64,000 bases of DNA, taken from assembly GCA_009760855.2 (NCBI GenBank), contig WPIO01000014.1, positions 2,347,501 through 2,411,500 of the forward strand, written 5' to 3'. Origin of the DNA: Cristatella mucedo (lineage: Eukaryota; Bryozoa; Phylactolaemata; Cristatellidae). Shown here piece by piece: positions 25,000-35,859 of the stretch (positions are counted from its first letter, which is position 1; every line of letters begins with the position of its first letter). The translations under genes and the position numbers were made by a program. The notes under the pieces were generated by a model that made no database searches, was not told where the DNA came from, and was given only the letters and a program-made list of their open reading frames with translations.

Positions 25000-26140
25000 G
25001 TCGACAGGCTGGGCTCGTGCAGAAGACGGGTCAAATGTATCCACTGCGCATAGCCTGCGTAAAGCTAACACGGTGTACACAGGCAAAAGGCACATCGCCG
25101 TATAGCTTCCATACACAGTACATGCCTTGCGATTCGGAGCCGGGCTGTCCATCGGTAGGTGGCGGACGGTTAGCACGTGAGGGCATTCAACGACGCTTTC
25201 AGAAGCGACAAAATGCGTTAAAAATTGATACGACATGTTTTCCGAACTGTTCCCTTCTTTGCTTATTGAAACAAATACGCGGAATGAACCATCGGGCTAG
25301 CCTCAGTGGCCTCCGGGTAGAAACATGTACACGCCCCGCCGGACACGCGGTGGCCGGACTAACCTGCGCGTTACGAATCGAGTCGTCTGTTGTCGTCCGG
25401 GTTCTTCGAAAAGACCAGGATGAAAATGGTTTTCCGGAACAGCAGCGTTGAGCATGCGCAACGCCGCAGTAAGTGGGAGGGACACCGGATACACCGGGGA
25501 GGAGGCAGATGAGGCAGTCCGCAGAGAAAGTACATATTGAGAGAGATAAAATCAAAACAAACTTTGCAAAAAATATTTTTTTAAATTATTTTAATTGACC
25601 TAATTTTAGCTGCATAAGCACAGCGTTGCAACAATGGCGGCACAGGCGCGGTGAGAGGCACGGTTGGCAAGTCGCCCCGAGCAGACGTATGCAATGCGAT
25701 ACACGTTGCAATGCCGCTTCTCAACCTGTGCTGAGGCCTATGAAATAACCAAATTGTTTTTCGTTCACATCTTTCCGCATTAAAGTTGCTTCGGCAGCTC
25801 TGGCTTCGAGCCTCGTGAACCTCGCGAGCGAGCGCCACTTCACAAATTACCCGCTTCAACTTCATTCGAGCGTTCTGGACGACCATCGTATGGCCGTCGC
25901 CGGTTGACAAGAGACGAGCGGGGGTCATTGATACTTACGGCGGGCTCGCTTAAGGTCGACTCGATACAGCAGTTCGCGGCCGACTAGTTTGTTTGCCTGT
26001 TCGGGAGGCGCTTGTCGGCATCTGGGTTCTGTACTACATGCTCGCATGTACCTGAGTAACCTGTCTACGACAGATGCTTTTGGCTGTTCCTTGTAGCACG
26101 TATGCGCAGACTTGACTGCATTTAACTTCGTAGTCACTTT
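25000..26140 (-). promoter_or_regulatory. GC-rich candidate promoter / 5' region of the DMTF1-like gene
   Basis: Upstream of coding exon 1 the sequence becomes noticeably richer in G+C and in CG dinucleotides than the introns. This is expected of a promoter or 5' exon region. No core promoter element can be assigned. The viral block starts just beyond it. Confidence 0.4.
25941..26137 (-). other. Candidate 5' exon with good donor
   Basis: A minus-strand open stretch from an ATG at 26137 ends at a near-perfect donor CCGCC|GTAAGTAT. It would encode a basic, Ala/Arg-rich peptide (VDRLLRYMRACSTEPRC within it) that I do not recognise. It may be a 5' exon of the DMTF1-like transcript or of a separate gene. 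Confidence 0.25.
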
Positions 26141-26167
26141 CTAGATTTAAACAAAGATTTAAACCAA

Positions 26168-27152
26168 CAGATGTATTTTAAAAAGAGTTTTACAAGTTAA
26201 AGAATAACGCCTTTTTTGGGCAAAACCACGGAGAATGTTAGGGAAAGGGTTAACATAGAATTATTTGATTTGAAGTATGAAAAGGATATAACTTTATCTT
26301 CTAAGAGAGTTCTTAGTTCAAGATTTAAGGACAGAAGGATATTCAATCAAGACTTAATTGGCATTGAAACCAGCAAATCAGAAGTGAGATTAAATAAACC
26401 AATTTACCTTGGATTCATCATTCTAGAGATATAAAAACTGATTATGCAGGATTATTATTATGGCACGCTGAAGGACTATTATGGCGACAAATTAGTGCTT
26501 GCCTATACAGATACAGATTCTTTTGTAATGAAGGTAGAAACTGATATTGCTTAAAAGGATTTCTTAGACTATTTGCCCTACTTGGATTTATTTGGATACT
26601 CTCCCAATCAAGAAAAATGTAAGGCAGAGGGCTTTGCAGAGGCCATGGCAAAGAACAAGGGTGGTATTGGCAAGTTTAAGGAAGAAATAGCAGAGAAATT
26701 TACGGTTGATCCTTTCCGAAAGATTTTATAAGGGACAAGGACGGAGAGAGGAAAGTGAAATCCGTGGTATTGGATGAGAGAGTTTTCTCAAGACCAAAAC
26801 TTTATTCTATGCAAATAGTGAAAACCACGAAGGAAGGGAAAGAACTGAAGTCTTCAGGCTAAAAAAGTAAACGGAACGAAAAAGCAAGTTGTAAAGAAAT
26901 ATTTTACTCGTGCGCATTATTTAGAATGTTTAAAGACAGGGGAGGATAGGTACTTTGAGCAAACGAGATTGCAATCACTTAATCACATAATTGTTACTAT
27001 GGCCCAGAGAAAGAAAGCATTATCCGCATTTGACTCAAAACGCTATTGGCTTAATTGTGCTATTCACTCCTCAGCCTATGGTCATTACAGGATAGCTAAG
27101 GCAATATTGAAGGCAAGGATCCTGGTTTCTGGGCGCCATGCCAAGATTAATT
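26168..27152 (+). pseudogene. polB: Family-B DNA polymerase, 3' part, broken
   Basis: It replicates viral DNA in the parent virus. The fragment starts at the finger helix before motif B: KNNAF, then GKTTENVRERVNIELF after a one-base shift in the T/G run at 26212-26220. The palm motif C is YTDTDSF (26504-26524), with the catalytic aspartates kept. Next come SRPKLYSMQIVK, then RLQSLNHIIVTMAQRKKAL and KRYWL..SSAYGHYRI at the C-terminus, as in Polinton and related polymerases. The exonuclease domain, motif A and any protein-priming part are missing. Stops interrupt after motif C, near 26730 and near 26860. The fragment could not make a working polymerase. Confidence 0.9.
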
Positions 27153-27179
27153 AGGTCATTTTGAAAAAAATACCCTAGT

Positions 27180-27453
27180 ATAGAAGACGATCGCTGACAT
27201 TCTTCGCGATGAGCCAGAAGAATTTTTCACAGCGCTAGTATCAAAGGAACTCAAGACTCAACTTCCAGCCGAACAAGTGTTATCCGAGGAATTAGCAATG
27301 TAATCCGACTCTGACGATCCCGAATGCGACTCTAATAAAGAGTCAGAATCAGACACCGATTATGAATCTGAGATAGAACACTACTCCCACGACGTTTTCT
27401 ACTCAGAACCTGGTTCAGCTGTAAATAGTGAAACTGATATAGAACTTAATTAA
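27180..27453 (+). pseudogene. Acidic viral protein remnant
   Basis: In frame: DEPEEFFTALVSKELKTQLP, a stop at about 27301, then a very acidic serine-rich tail (SDSDDPECDSNKESESDTD) ending in ELN and a stop. It directly follows the polymerase. It could be a separate short gene whose 5' part is degraded. Function unknown. Confidence 0.4.
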
Positions 27454-27476
27454 AAATTATTTATTATTATATAGCA

Positions 27477-27761
27477 ATGGACGTCTCTCGAATTCTTAGT
27501 TGTGATCAATCACGAGATCTAGTACTCAAGATTTCGCAGCAAAAGTTGAAAGGTGCAGATCCTCGAATAGTCAGGCATTCTCTTGACAAACTAATCCCTG
27601 ATCTAGATACATGCTATCTTGACATCCTAGTAGAGATCTGTGACACACGTGATAGGCTAATGGAATGTCGGAGTAAAGTAATCACAGTGTCAACCGAAGA
27701 CGAAAACAAGCAGAAGAAACCCAAGACCAAAGCTGGTGTCCAGATCGTAACATCAATGTAA
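27477..27761 (+). CDS. Viral hypothetical protein, 94 aa, intact
   Basis: Complete frame with ATG 24 bp after the stop of the acidic remnant, in a TTATATAGCAATGG context. It is one of the few unbroken frames in the block. It is charged, with helical potential in the middle (ISQQKLKGADPRIVRHSLDK) and a Lys-rich C-terminal third. No domain recognised. Confidence 0.45.
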   Translation: MDVSRILSCDQSRDLVLKISQQKLKGADPRIVRHSLDKLIPDLDTCYLDILVEICDTRDRLMECRSKVITVSTEDENKQKKPKTKAGVQIVTSM

Positions 27762-27839
27762 TTAGCTTATCGTCGTTTGTAGTGTTTGTTTCTTTGTGTG
27801 CATGTTTTTATCATTGTATAAGGAAATTTCCACAGCATC

Positions 27840-28349
27840 ATAAGCTATTGATCCGCGTCTAGCAACATCTTCAACTCTTCTGAAAGCGCACGTAGATTAT
27901 CTTGTTAAGTCAAAGATGACTGCTTATGACGCACGAAGACTTGATTCAGACATCTCAGTGATGACAGACAATTCAGTAACAAAAATCCTACTTTGACGAA
28001 TGGGATGCCGAGGCGCAAAACGTAATTTCAGCTGGTATCACTGAAGTTAGTCTGATCTAGACGGAACTGTAAGCAGCAGTAATCTGTAAGGTCTAAGGTT
28101 GATAGCCTTCTCGATACTCCTGGTAAAATCTCGGGATACACAAGGTGGATTGCCAGCCAATTGCCAACCGTATCAACTGTAATCCCCGGCGGAGTATCAG
28201 GAATGGAGCCTGATATTTCTTTTATCGTGAAAGACGAATGTTATGCCATTCTACCAGACATCTCAGACGGAACAAGTGCGAGGCAAAAGGCTGCTATTGC
28301 TGCTTCTGCGGCTTCAACTGCTGCTTCATCTACGGAAGTTCCGCAGTAA
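27840..28349 (+). pseudogene. Viral hypothetical protein, broken
   Basis: A series of frames joined by shifts near 27990 and 28070: YLVKSKMTAYDARRLDSDIS, then SLLDTPGKISGYTRWIASQL, ending in an Ala/Ser-rich C-terminus at 28349. No family recognised. Confidence 0.4.
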
Positions 28350-28370
28350 AAAAAGAGTCTTACATACAAA

Positions 28371-28690
28371 ATGATTCCAATAGAAACAAGATACACTGAC
28401 GGACTAACAGAAACCCAGGGCCAACAATTTTCCAATTTTAAGATTTGTGTTTTCCCGATGGGCCGCATTGAAGACATTAGAACGTCTTTGCTTGAATCGT
28501 TGAAACCAGTGTTTAAATACAAAGCTCTGAGGGTTTCTTGCACAGATCCAAAAATGTCCGGCGTTTTTTTCAAGTTTGTGATGGTTCCATTTTCGAAGAG
28601 TTTCTAAAAGATTTAAAAATTAAAACAATTGGTTGTATCAGATCAGCAGCATACTCTAAAAAAATGAGACAACCAAAAGACTATAAAAGG
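28371..28690 (+). pseudogene. Viral hypothetical protein, frameshifted
   Basis: ATG 20 bp after the previous stop. The first 78 codons are open (ETRYTDGLTETQGQQFSNFK; KALRVSCTDPKMSGVFFKF). A shift near 28600 allows continuation to about 28690, then stops appear. Not recognised. Confidence 0.4.
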
Positions 28691-28849
28691 CATTAGATTC
28701 AAGACTGTTCAAAGGATTTATGGAACTAAAGGAATGTATACAGGAATCGTTGAACTGGAAAGTTTAAACATCAGAAATTGCAAGTTCTTTCCATAGAAAT
28801 ACAATTGAATTAATTTTAGATAATACAACTCCTGTAATTAATCCAACGT
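28691..28849 (+). other. Degraded viral sequence
   Basis: Continuation of the preceding gene in several frames with stops; no separate gene seen. Confidence 0.3.
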
Positions 28850-31457
28850 CAATATGATTTTCTGGAACCGGGAGAATATACTTGACGGGGCTTTTTATTA
28901 CTCCATAACTTTATGAAAATGTAATAATTTTTGGGGGTTATATCAATAATATTTCCACTTATTGTAGGAGAATCAAATATAATAAAGTTGCGTATTTTGT
29001 CTGCTAATAGCGAAATGCCATTTCCGCATGCAAAGTTAGTGCGATTTTAAAATCTTGTTGAGAAAATTAAAAATTAGAAACTCTGTATATGTAATTAATA
29101 CGTCTTTTTTATTCTTTATATAAACTCCTATAACAACTTCTTTGCTCTTAAGAAAAGAACCGGTATTTTTATTTCTAACAATATAAAACGCAGCAGAATT
29201 AATCACATTTGTAACCCCAACGTTTCTCTATTTATGTCATGGATCTTAATTATAAGTCTTGAGTAAATTGATTTGTGTATTTGAACATAGAACAATCCCG
29301 ATAGAGAACTATCACCTGTTATTCCAGCATTAATTACTCTTGTAACAACAAGATTACCACACAAAGATGGAGAATTATTTCGTAAAAACGACTAGAAATA
29401 ACGAGTTTGTAAATACACCGCCAGCAATATTTCTCCAAACAATCAATTTATTTACTTTAAGTCCTCATCTATCTCATCGCCATATTTTTCAACTTTGCTG
29501 TCAAGATATTCTTTTGCATCCATATTTTTTCTATTTACAGGATTTAATACACCAACATATTTTTTAGAGCTATCCGAGATATCTCCTCTTACTCCTAAGT
29601 CAGAATCTTTTCGAACGTAATTATTATCAGAACTATTATTATCAAAGTTTTACAGTCTGTTTCTAAACTATCTACAGGAATTCCCTGATTTACTATTCTG
29701 TTTTCTGCAAAGTTAAGAGTTCCTTGCATATCTAAGTTCTTCGCGTTAACATTTTATCACAACACTATATAAACTTTGATTGTTATTGTTACATTATAGA
29801 AATGTTCTGGTACCTCAGGAGGCGAACTTCATATTAGTTTTTTATGTGCATCTAATGTGCAAGCCGTGCAGAAAGAATCATTACCAACACTAATTGGTTG
29901 TACAGCCGGAATAACTAATCTTTCAAAAGTATTCCCTGGCATTGCATATGTTGCGCAAACAGCATATATTCCCCTAGGCACTAAACAATCTGGTAAATTA
30001 CTAAATCATTAACTGTCAGAAATATAAAATAATTTAGTAAATGTTACTATCATTATATTTCAATCTATTACTGAATTTAATTAACTAAGTCTAACTTCAT
30101 ATATTGGGGCCCACCGGGCGCTCAAAATTCTAACAGAATTTCCTCGCATATCTAGGGCTCCAGTTATAGTTCCTCCAGTTGTTTTAACAAACTTGGTGTC
30201 TATGCAAATTTTATTTGCAACATCATTATCTGAATGCGGAAGACTACTAACATTGATCAATCAACAGTTAAAGTTCCAGTAATTTCTCCGCCTGTCAGGG
30301 CCAACTTTGGGTCAGCGTAGTCTTTTCTTGCTGCATCACTTGGATTAACAGGATTAGCAAGGTCTATTACTCGTTTCCTATTCATATCAAGATCACCATC
30401 AGCCGTAGTTCCTCTAGAAACTTTAGTAACAAAGTTAGTATCAATATAATTTCTGTTTACCGCATCCCCATGATCAACATGATCACCGAAGTTTTGTATC
30501 GGCTTTCCATTCATATTTAAGTTTCAAGCAAGTATATCACCAGTTCTTTGAATGTATTTCCTTGTGATTCTTTTCTTCTGTAGCCGAGAGACACTTCTAT
30601 ACTTCCATACTATACTAAGAAGAAACTCACCGTAGCTTACAGACTTATAAGCTGTAAAGTTATTAATTACGTATCTGCAGGAACCATCGGTTCCAATCAC
30701 CAACATCAAAGTTCCAGAAACTCCGTAAATATTATCACTTGTTAACTCAAGGAGCAGACCTGTTTTGTCAGAGCACCACATTACGTTGAAAACAATACCA
30801 AAGTTATCAGAAGTTCCAGGAATAAATGTTGGAATAGAAGTAGCAAAACCTACTTTCTTACCTCTGGTGTCAAACACTCGCATGTCTGCAGGAGTTAGCT
30901 GAACAGAGAGCTCTCTGTCCCAGTGCCGTTAACTTTTGTGCCAAAGTTGCCAAGCTCTAGAAAACTTGGAAAACTCGTAACTTTGATATACTTAAACCTG
31001 CATTGTTGTCTAGCAGTATTAACATATTGCTTACTCATTAGCTCCGAGTCTTGCACATTCGTAATTGTATACTTCCCAAGATCAAGATTTCCTTTAGAAA
31101 CGCCAGCAAATAATTGTGATACTGACTTCAATAAGCCGTAGTTAATGGTTTTGTAAGGTCTAAGGCTTGTAAATCCAGTGCCTTCAGAAGAATTACCAGA
31201 GATTCCTTTAATGCTTTCGCAGTTCAGTTGGAGCTCATAATTCCAAGCTTTTTCGGCAACAATGCGCTAAGTAAACCAACCGTTGCAATTTTTCCTGAAA
31301 CGTTTGAGACTACTTGTCCACCAAAGTCCGAACTTACCGCGTATGAAAGATTTATTGCATCAGTGTCTGCTACTGTTGTTCCTAGACTTGGGATTTTGTT
31401 TAATCTACTGTCCAAGTCTGAGAAAAGCATTCCATTGATCTTTGAAATTAGCTCCAT
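28850..31457 (-). pseudogene. Fibre-like protein with phage-tail-type repeats, broken
   Basis: Starts at an ATG near 31457 (MELISKINGMLFSDLDSRLN) and runs leftward in shifting frames to about 28.85 kb. It carries repeated units of the form D-M-N/R-x3-I-x-L-x2-P-x4-D-A-x2-K/R-x-Y. Examples are GDLDMNRKRVIDLANP, NPSDAARKDYADP, LTGGEITGTLTVD and TTGGTITGALDMRGN. The same motif is known from phage tail-fibre stems and from fibre-like genes of Polinton-type viruses, where it is thought to build a trimeric attachment fibre. A separate globular-looking part lies at 30883-30524. At least six stops or shifts. A paralogue lies at 60950-61798. Confidence 0.7.
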
Positions 31458-31499
31458 TTATATAGACGGAATGATAAGGCCTTCGCAAACTACAACTAA

Positions 31500-32457
31500 A
31501 GAATTTGCTTAGTGGTAAAGGGATCAGAGTAAAATTTGAAAATATCGGTTACGGCACCAAAGTGGAGTTGAACAAAGCGTCTATGAACAAAATTAAGAAA
31601 GCTTTGATTACTAGGACTAGAACTAGGAACCAACTCTTGAAGGAAATGCTTGGGGTGAACTAGCAAGACAGTATTAAGTCGGGCTTTGACACTGCTAAAG
31701 AAATAGTTTTGGGAACAAATACGGCAGCTGAAGTAGTTTCCATGGGCGTTACCAAAATCGTGCCTAAGGTTGCCGCAAAACTTTTATTGGTCGCGTAGAA
31801 TAAAATCGCTGGAATAGTTCCAAAAGTCCTCAGTTCTTTGAAAGTAATTGCATCTGCTAAACAAGTTTTCGGCGGTTTTCTTTAGGGAGTGACGGGGATC
31901 GTTGACTTAGGATTGTCCATCAAAGAGGTAGTTGACAACTTAGCATCAGGAAAGTATGAAGATGTGTTTTGGCGCACAATTCCTGAACAGATTGAGGGAT
32001 TAAAGGGAATGATCTCGTCTTTAGAAGTTGGTTATTACATAAACGAGATATTACTTGAAGCTGAAAGAATTAATTCTGATTGGCACGAAGATCAGGGTCA
32101 ATTCTTGAGTGAGTGTTTGGTGAAAATCCTGATTTGTCAGCAGCAGAACTTGATCCGAAGTCTTGGAGTAAGAACTTCCTTGAAGTAAGAGGCGGATTCT
32201 TGCCCGAGATTTCAGCTATCGCTGTAAGTATAGCTGCTATTATTGATGCTGTGGGCACTGCTGTGTTAGTAGCAGTAACCGTTGCTGGCATTGCTAAACG
32301 AATAACTAACATATCAATGTACACGGCAAAAGCTCCACCTATAAATACGCACAGTGAAAGATTATCTGCTTTAGAATTGCAAAGTGCTCGTCCGAGAAAT
32401 GCTATCTCTGCACTGAAAGCCCAGCTTGAAATTCTTATCAAAGAGATTGACATTGAT
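31500..32457 (+). pseudogene. Viral hydrophobic protein, broken and interrupted by a SINE
   Basis: Frames with stops near 31660, 31797 and 31887 give a long Ala/Val/Ile-rich product: TAAEVVSMGVTKIVPKVAAK, VTGIVDLGLSIKEVVDNL, then after a shift near 32112 EISAIAVSIAAIIDAVGTA and a coiled-coil-like end. It has amphipathic or membrane-active character. Minor structural or membrane-penetration proteins of adintovirus-type viruses look like this, but that is inference. A SINE sits at 32458. Confidence 0.5.
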
Positions 32458-32606
32458 TGCTTTCATGACCTTGGTCCCGAGGTCGTGGGTTCGATTCTGT
32501 GGTGAGCGATTCTTTATCGCCACTGCAAGCGGTGGTGATAGCCGTAAAGGCTCTTCAGTCGCAATACAAAAAGAGGCTGTTGAATCAGCTAGGATTTTTT
32601 TTATAT
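32458..32606 (+). repeat. tRNA-derived SINE (family A) inserted in viral gene
   Basis: Starts at CATGACCTTGGTCCCGAGG with box B GTGGGTTCGATTC, then TTTATCGCCACTGCAAGCGG, GGTGATAGCCGTAAAGGC and AGGCTGTTGAATCAGCTAGG. The insertion post-dates viral integration. It lacks the 5' half of the tRNA head. Confidence 0.85.
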
Positions 32607-32848
32607 GAGCCAAAAAGTCGACATGAAGGAAGTGCATGGGCGTCTGGATTATATAAACAAAGGAAATAAGCTAGCAGAGGAATCAGGAGTTAGCTATTTA
32701 CAAGAGTCAATGAGGCAATAAAAAAAAGTTGAGACAAGCACTATTGGAAACAAACAGTGCGATTATAAGAGTGAGTAATTGATGTTATTAGCTAGGCTTC
32801 ACGCCGAGGGGCGATTGTGGTGTGCACATGCGGTTTCTGCTGCTGCAA
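32607..32848 (+). other. Degraded viral sequence after the SINE
   Basis: Short frames (EAIKKS-type end near 32720) probably continue the interrupted gene; nothing else recognised. Confidence 0.3.
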
Positions 32849-33130
32849 TTAGCGAAGCGCCTGATACCAATGCACATGCCTCAGCTGTAGCCATTAGTTA
32901 AGCAATTGAAGCAGCGAAGCGTCGGGCTACTAATGCAGGTTATATTTCGTGTCATCTGCTGCGATTGATCGAGCTCTCATATATGTGCCCGTTGATAGGA
33001 ATAAAGCAGATTCTCGTTTACCGCGCACGAGCGCCCGCTGTGTCTCCGTGAGACTCCCACTAGAACAGCCACCGCTGGAGACACCGTCACACAACACGAT
33101 CGCAAGAGGAGATTCACAGAGAGATCTTAA
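32849..33130 (+). mobile_element. LTR-retrotransposon leader fragment
   Basis: Matches, in opposite orientation, 53482-53220 upstream of and into the gag-like frame: ATTAGCGAAG.GCCTGA, CAATGCACATGC, GCGTCGGGCTAC, ATATATGTGCC and CGCTGTGTCTCCGTGAGA occur in the same order. It is therefore a fragment of the same LTR retrotransposon, inserted into the viral block. Confidence 0.7.
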
Positions 33131-33239
33131 AGCTCAGGGATGAACTGAAACGTAAGTGCAATAATTAGAAGTCTGTGCATCTTACGAGTTTGTTCTCTTC
33201 TGTATACGATATTCAAAATTAAGCTTTGCAAATTAAAGA

Positions 33240-33725
33240 TGAAGTTGTATTGTTTCTAGATCTTTCACTTGTGCGGCTGCAATAGGTTTATCAAATAAAC
33301 CGAGAAAGTAACTTTAGCCATCTATACAAATTCTTGAGCGCCATTTTCCAATTTTGCGCTTGAAAATCCACTCCGATAAACCGTGACGTGTTATTAAGGT
33401 GTTTATTTCTATTCCTCATATTCTTTGAATATAACGCTTCTCCTAAATTAACTATTGCATTATTCGAAGGATTTCCATCAACGTGGTCCAACTCATACAT
33501 GAGCAATTCTCCAGTCGTTAGAAGCCATGCAAGTCTGTGCGCTAAATATATTTTCCCGTAAATTTTTATTACTCGATAACCATCAAATCTTATATAACCC
33601 GCCTCTGTTCCCTGTCTAGCAGTTCCCCTGAGATTCGTTCTTCAAAGAAAAGCACCCGTCTCTGCATTGTAATCCAACAACTCCTTAAATCGAGCACGGA
33701 ATGCCGATACTTGAATTTGATCCAT
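33240..33725 (-). pseudogene. HNH/AP2-type homing endonuclease, broken
   Basis: From an ATG at 33725: ARFKELLDYNAETGAFL, a stop or shift, then GYIRFDGYRVIKIYGKIYLA, HRLAWLLTTGE, ELDHVDGNPSNNAIVNLGEA and NTSRFIGVDF. This is the standard order of phage HNH endonucleases with an AP2-like C-terminal DNA-binding part (L-R-x-L-L-x-Y-x-x-x-T-G; Y-x-x-H-R-L-A-W; D-H-x-x-G-x-x-x-x-N; N-T-S-x-x-x-G-V). Such enzymes are selfish mobile genes that spread among large DNA viruses and phages. Broken by a stop near 33640 and by loss of the C-terminal end. Confidence 0.8.
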
Positions 33726-33806
33726 TTTTTATACAGTAGTTTCCTTGTCCACTAAATAAAAAAGTCACATAAGTATTGAGGAATGACATAGTATTACGTA
33801 ACAAGT

Positions 33807-34428
33807 TTGTCGCTCTCAGAGCATCAAAAAATAATCCTTGCGCAAAGTAGTAATCCAGTTTCGCTAAGGTTTTCCATGGACGCTTTGAAAGGACCTGACA
33901 AAATTCTCGGAAAGAAATTTCCACTTTCGAGAATTGAGAAGCACAGGCTTTCTAACTCTGGATTAATCCTGCGTTTCAGTGCGAGCCAGCTCAAAGTGAA
34001 TCACAGTAGAAGTACTGGCTTTCTAGAGAAGATTGCAACCAAAATCTTTGGTGGCCGTAAACAACACTTGCGGCTTCCTATTGGTAACCCAAGAGAATAT
34101 GTTCATGATGGCTATTTTAACAAAACGGGCAAGTATTACTTTCCTAAGTGCCTTTCACGAAATTCAGAGGACGTTGGGACCAAGGGTACACAGGGGTAAA
34201 TTATCTCGATCGAGCTGCCTTAAATCCCGATTACATTTATGGTGAAACTTCAAGTGACCCAGAGCTAAAAAGAAGAGAAACGAGACACATTTCGGACTCA
34301 GTTTTGGCAGCGGCGGCAGCTAGGATTTCATTGGACCCAAGACAACCCGATTATGCCCAAAACGATGCAAAAACTGTCGCTGCAGTTATGGCGGCAAAAG
34401 TCAAGTTTAGGACTAGGCCTTTATGATA
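33807..34428 (+). pseudogene. Viral hypothetical protein, two frames
   Basis: An open frame 33807-34199 (MDALKGPDKILGKKFPLSRI; RLSNSGLILRFSASQLKV) shifts near 34190 into a second stretch ending at 34428 (DPELKRRETRHISDSVLAAA; SLDPRQPDYAQND). No family recognised. It is antisense-adjacent to the endonuclease gene. Confidence 0.45.
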
Positions 34429-34584
34429 GAAGTCTAGTTGACAAAATGCTTGGCATAACTCGCAAGAAAACACAAAAAACTGAAATAACCTAAACCAATT
34501 TTGTGTATTTGCTTTCACCCATTCTCATTCTCATCTCATTCTGCTACGCTTGGTCTCATCTAGCTCTCTTTTTCACTCATCTAA

Positions 34585-35085
34585 TAGCCAGCCGGATCAA
34601 ATACTTCGCTTTCTGAGCTTGGAGCTCTGTAGATCTTAACTTGATCAAGTTTAAGTCTGAGATTTAATCTTTGCTCTCCTTGGTAATATTCTTTCGAAAC
34701 ATAAATTCCATCGAGGAGTCCATTAATACAAAAATCATTTCCATACTTCTAAATTAATTCTTCCGGTCCCGAAAATTTAATAGGCCGACCGATACTTGTG
34801 ATTGAAGAACAGCGCGGGTCATGTTCCAAAATCAATTCGGATGCCAATCGCTGCACTTTGTGCTACGTCATAGCCCTTGTATTCAAGCTCAGCACATGCT
34901 TGAGCAGCGATTGACTGAATCATTGGCTCAATCTCTGGAGTAATATACATGTACGCATTGTAATATGGCTTTGAATCTTTCGAAGCCTTTTCTTCAAGAT
35001 GAACACTTGCAAGTCTTCCCTCAGGAATGATAACACTGGCATCATTAAGAATAACTGCTTTGCGTTCACATGTAGTTACTTCCAT
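34585..35085 (-). pseudogene. Viral hypothetical protein, broken at the 3' side
   Basis: ATG at 35085. Open for 88 codons with VIIPEGRLASVHLEEKA and an ITPEIEPMIQSIAAQACAEL segment, then shifts near 34820 and a stop near 34750, followed by GLLDGIYVSKEYYQGEQRL and an end near 34580. It lies just downstream of the protease on the same strand. Function unknown. Confidence 0.45.
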
Positions 35086-35117
35086 TTCTTTTTTATATAA
35101 CCATTTTTTCTGTTTAA

Positions 35118-35766
35118 ACCATCATAATATCGATTCCGTCATTGTCCCAAAGTCTGTCAAACTCATTAGTTTCAAGAAAATGAGACATCTCGATCCGCAG
35201 TTTGTTTCGTTGTAGTCTTGCAACTGATTTGGAAAACTAGACACTTTTCCAAAATATTCGACTAATTCAAGCATTGGTTCTGCTTCAAATGAGTCAAATT
35301 AAAAGCATTGTTGTCCTTGTTTGCAGCATGCTATCAAATGGAAGATTTCTCGCTCTGTCTTACCAGTGTTACAAATGAAACACTCTGTCTCCCGTGGTTT
35401 CATTAGGGCATGCTCATTTCTCGCAAATACTCCTCTAAAGTTTGGTATACCTAGCTTTGTGACATATTCCAGCCGTTCAGTGTCTGTTAGTGCTGAGGAA
35501 TTTCTTTTTTCAATTCGCTAAGTGCTTTATGTGGTTCTTGCAAGAGCTCTTCCTTGCTCATTTTTTGTGCCAGAGCCCCTAGGTTTGCCATGTGTTAGAA
35601 CTCCTTCTCACCTAGGTTTACCATGTGCTATGACTCCTTACCCTCTAAGTTTTCCATGGGTTAGAACTCCCGCACCTTTTTCAGCAGCATGTCGTAGTTT
35701 AACGGACTTTGATTTATTGTGCTCGCAAGTTGCACAGATTGCTTTCACAATACCTCTAGGACCTTT
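35118..35766 (-). pseudogene. Adenovirus-type cysteine protease, broken
   Basis: Cleaves capsid precursor proteins in adenoviruses and Polinton-type viruses. Visible on the minus strand: ERLEYVTKLGIPNFRGVFAR (the FRGVF motif before the active-site region), a FDSFE segment, and NETNCGSRCLIFLKLM carrying the catalytic-cysteine block. The expected catalytic His/Asn part (H-W-V context) is degraded. Stops occur near 35300 and in the upstream part. The first 200 bp (35766-35560) encode a Cys/Lys-rich stretch and then a short tandem repeat of about 42 bp. Inferred from motif order; not functional as it stands. Confidence 0.7.
35575..35680. repeat. Imperfect tandem repeat (~42 bp units)
   Basis: Successive units share TTT.CCATG.G.TA.GACTCC-type words (for example at about 35584, 35619 and 35652). 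The expansion lies in the upstream part of the protease gene. Confidence 0.6.
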
Positions 35767-35859
35767 TGGTCCTTGAATTTCACTTTATTCATTGTGAAGA
35801 TTGTCAGTATGTTTTTTAAATATCAAACAGTAGATATTTCCTTCCATTCCTATATAGCA

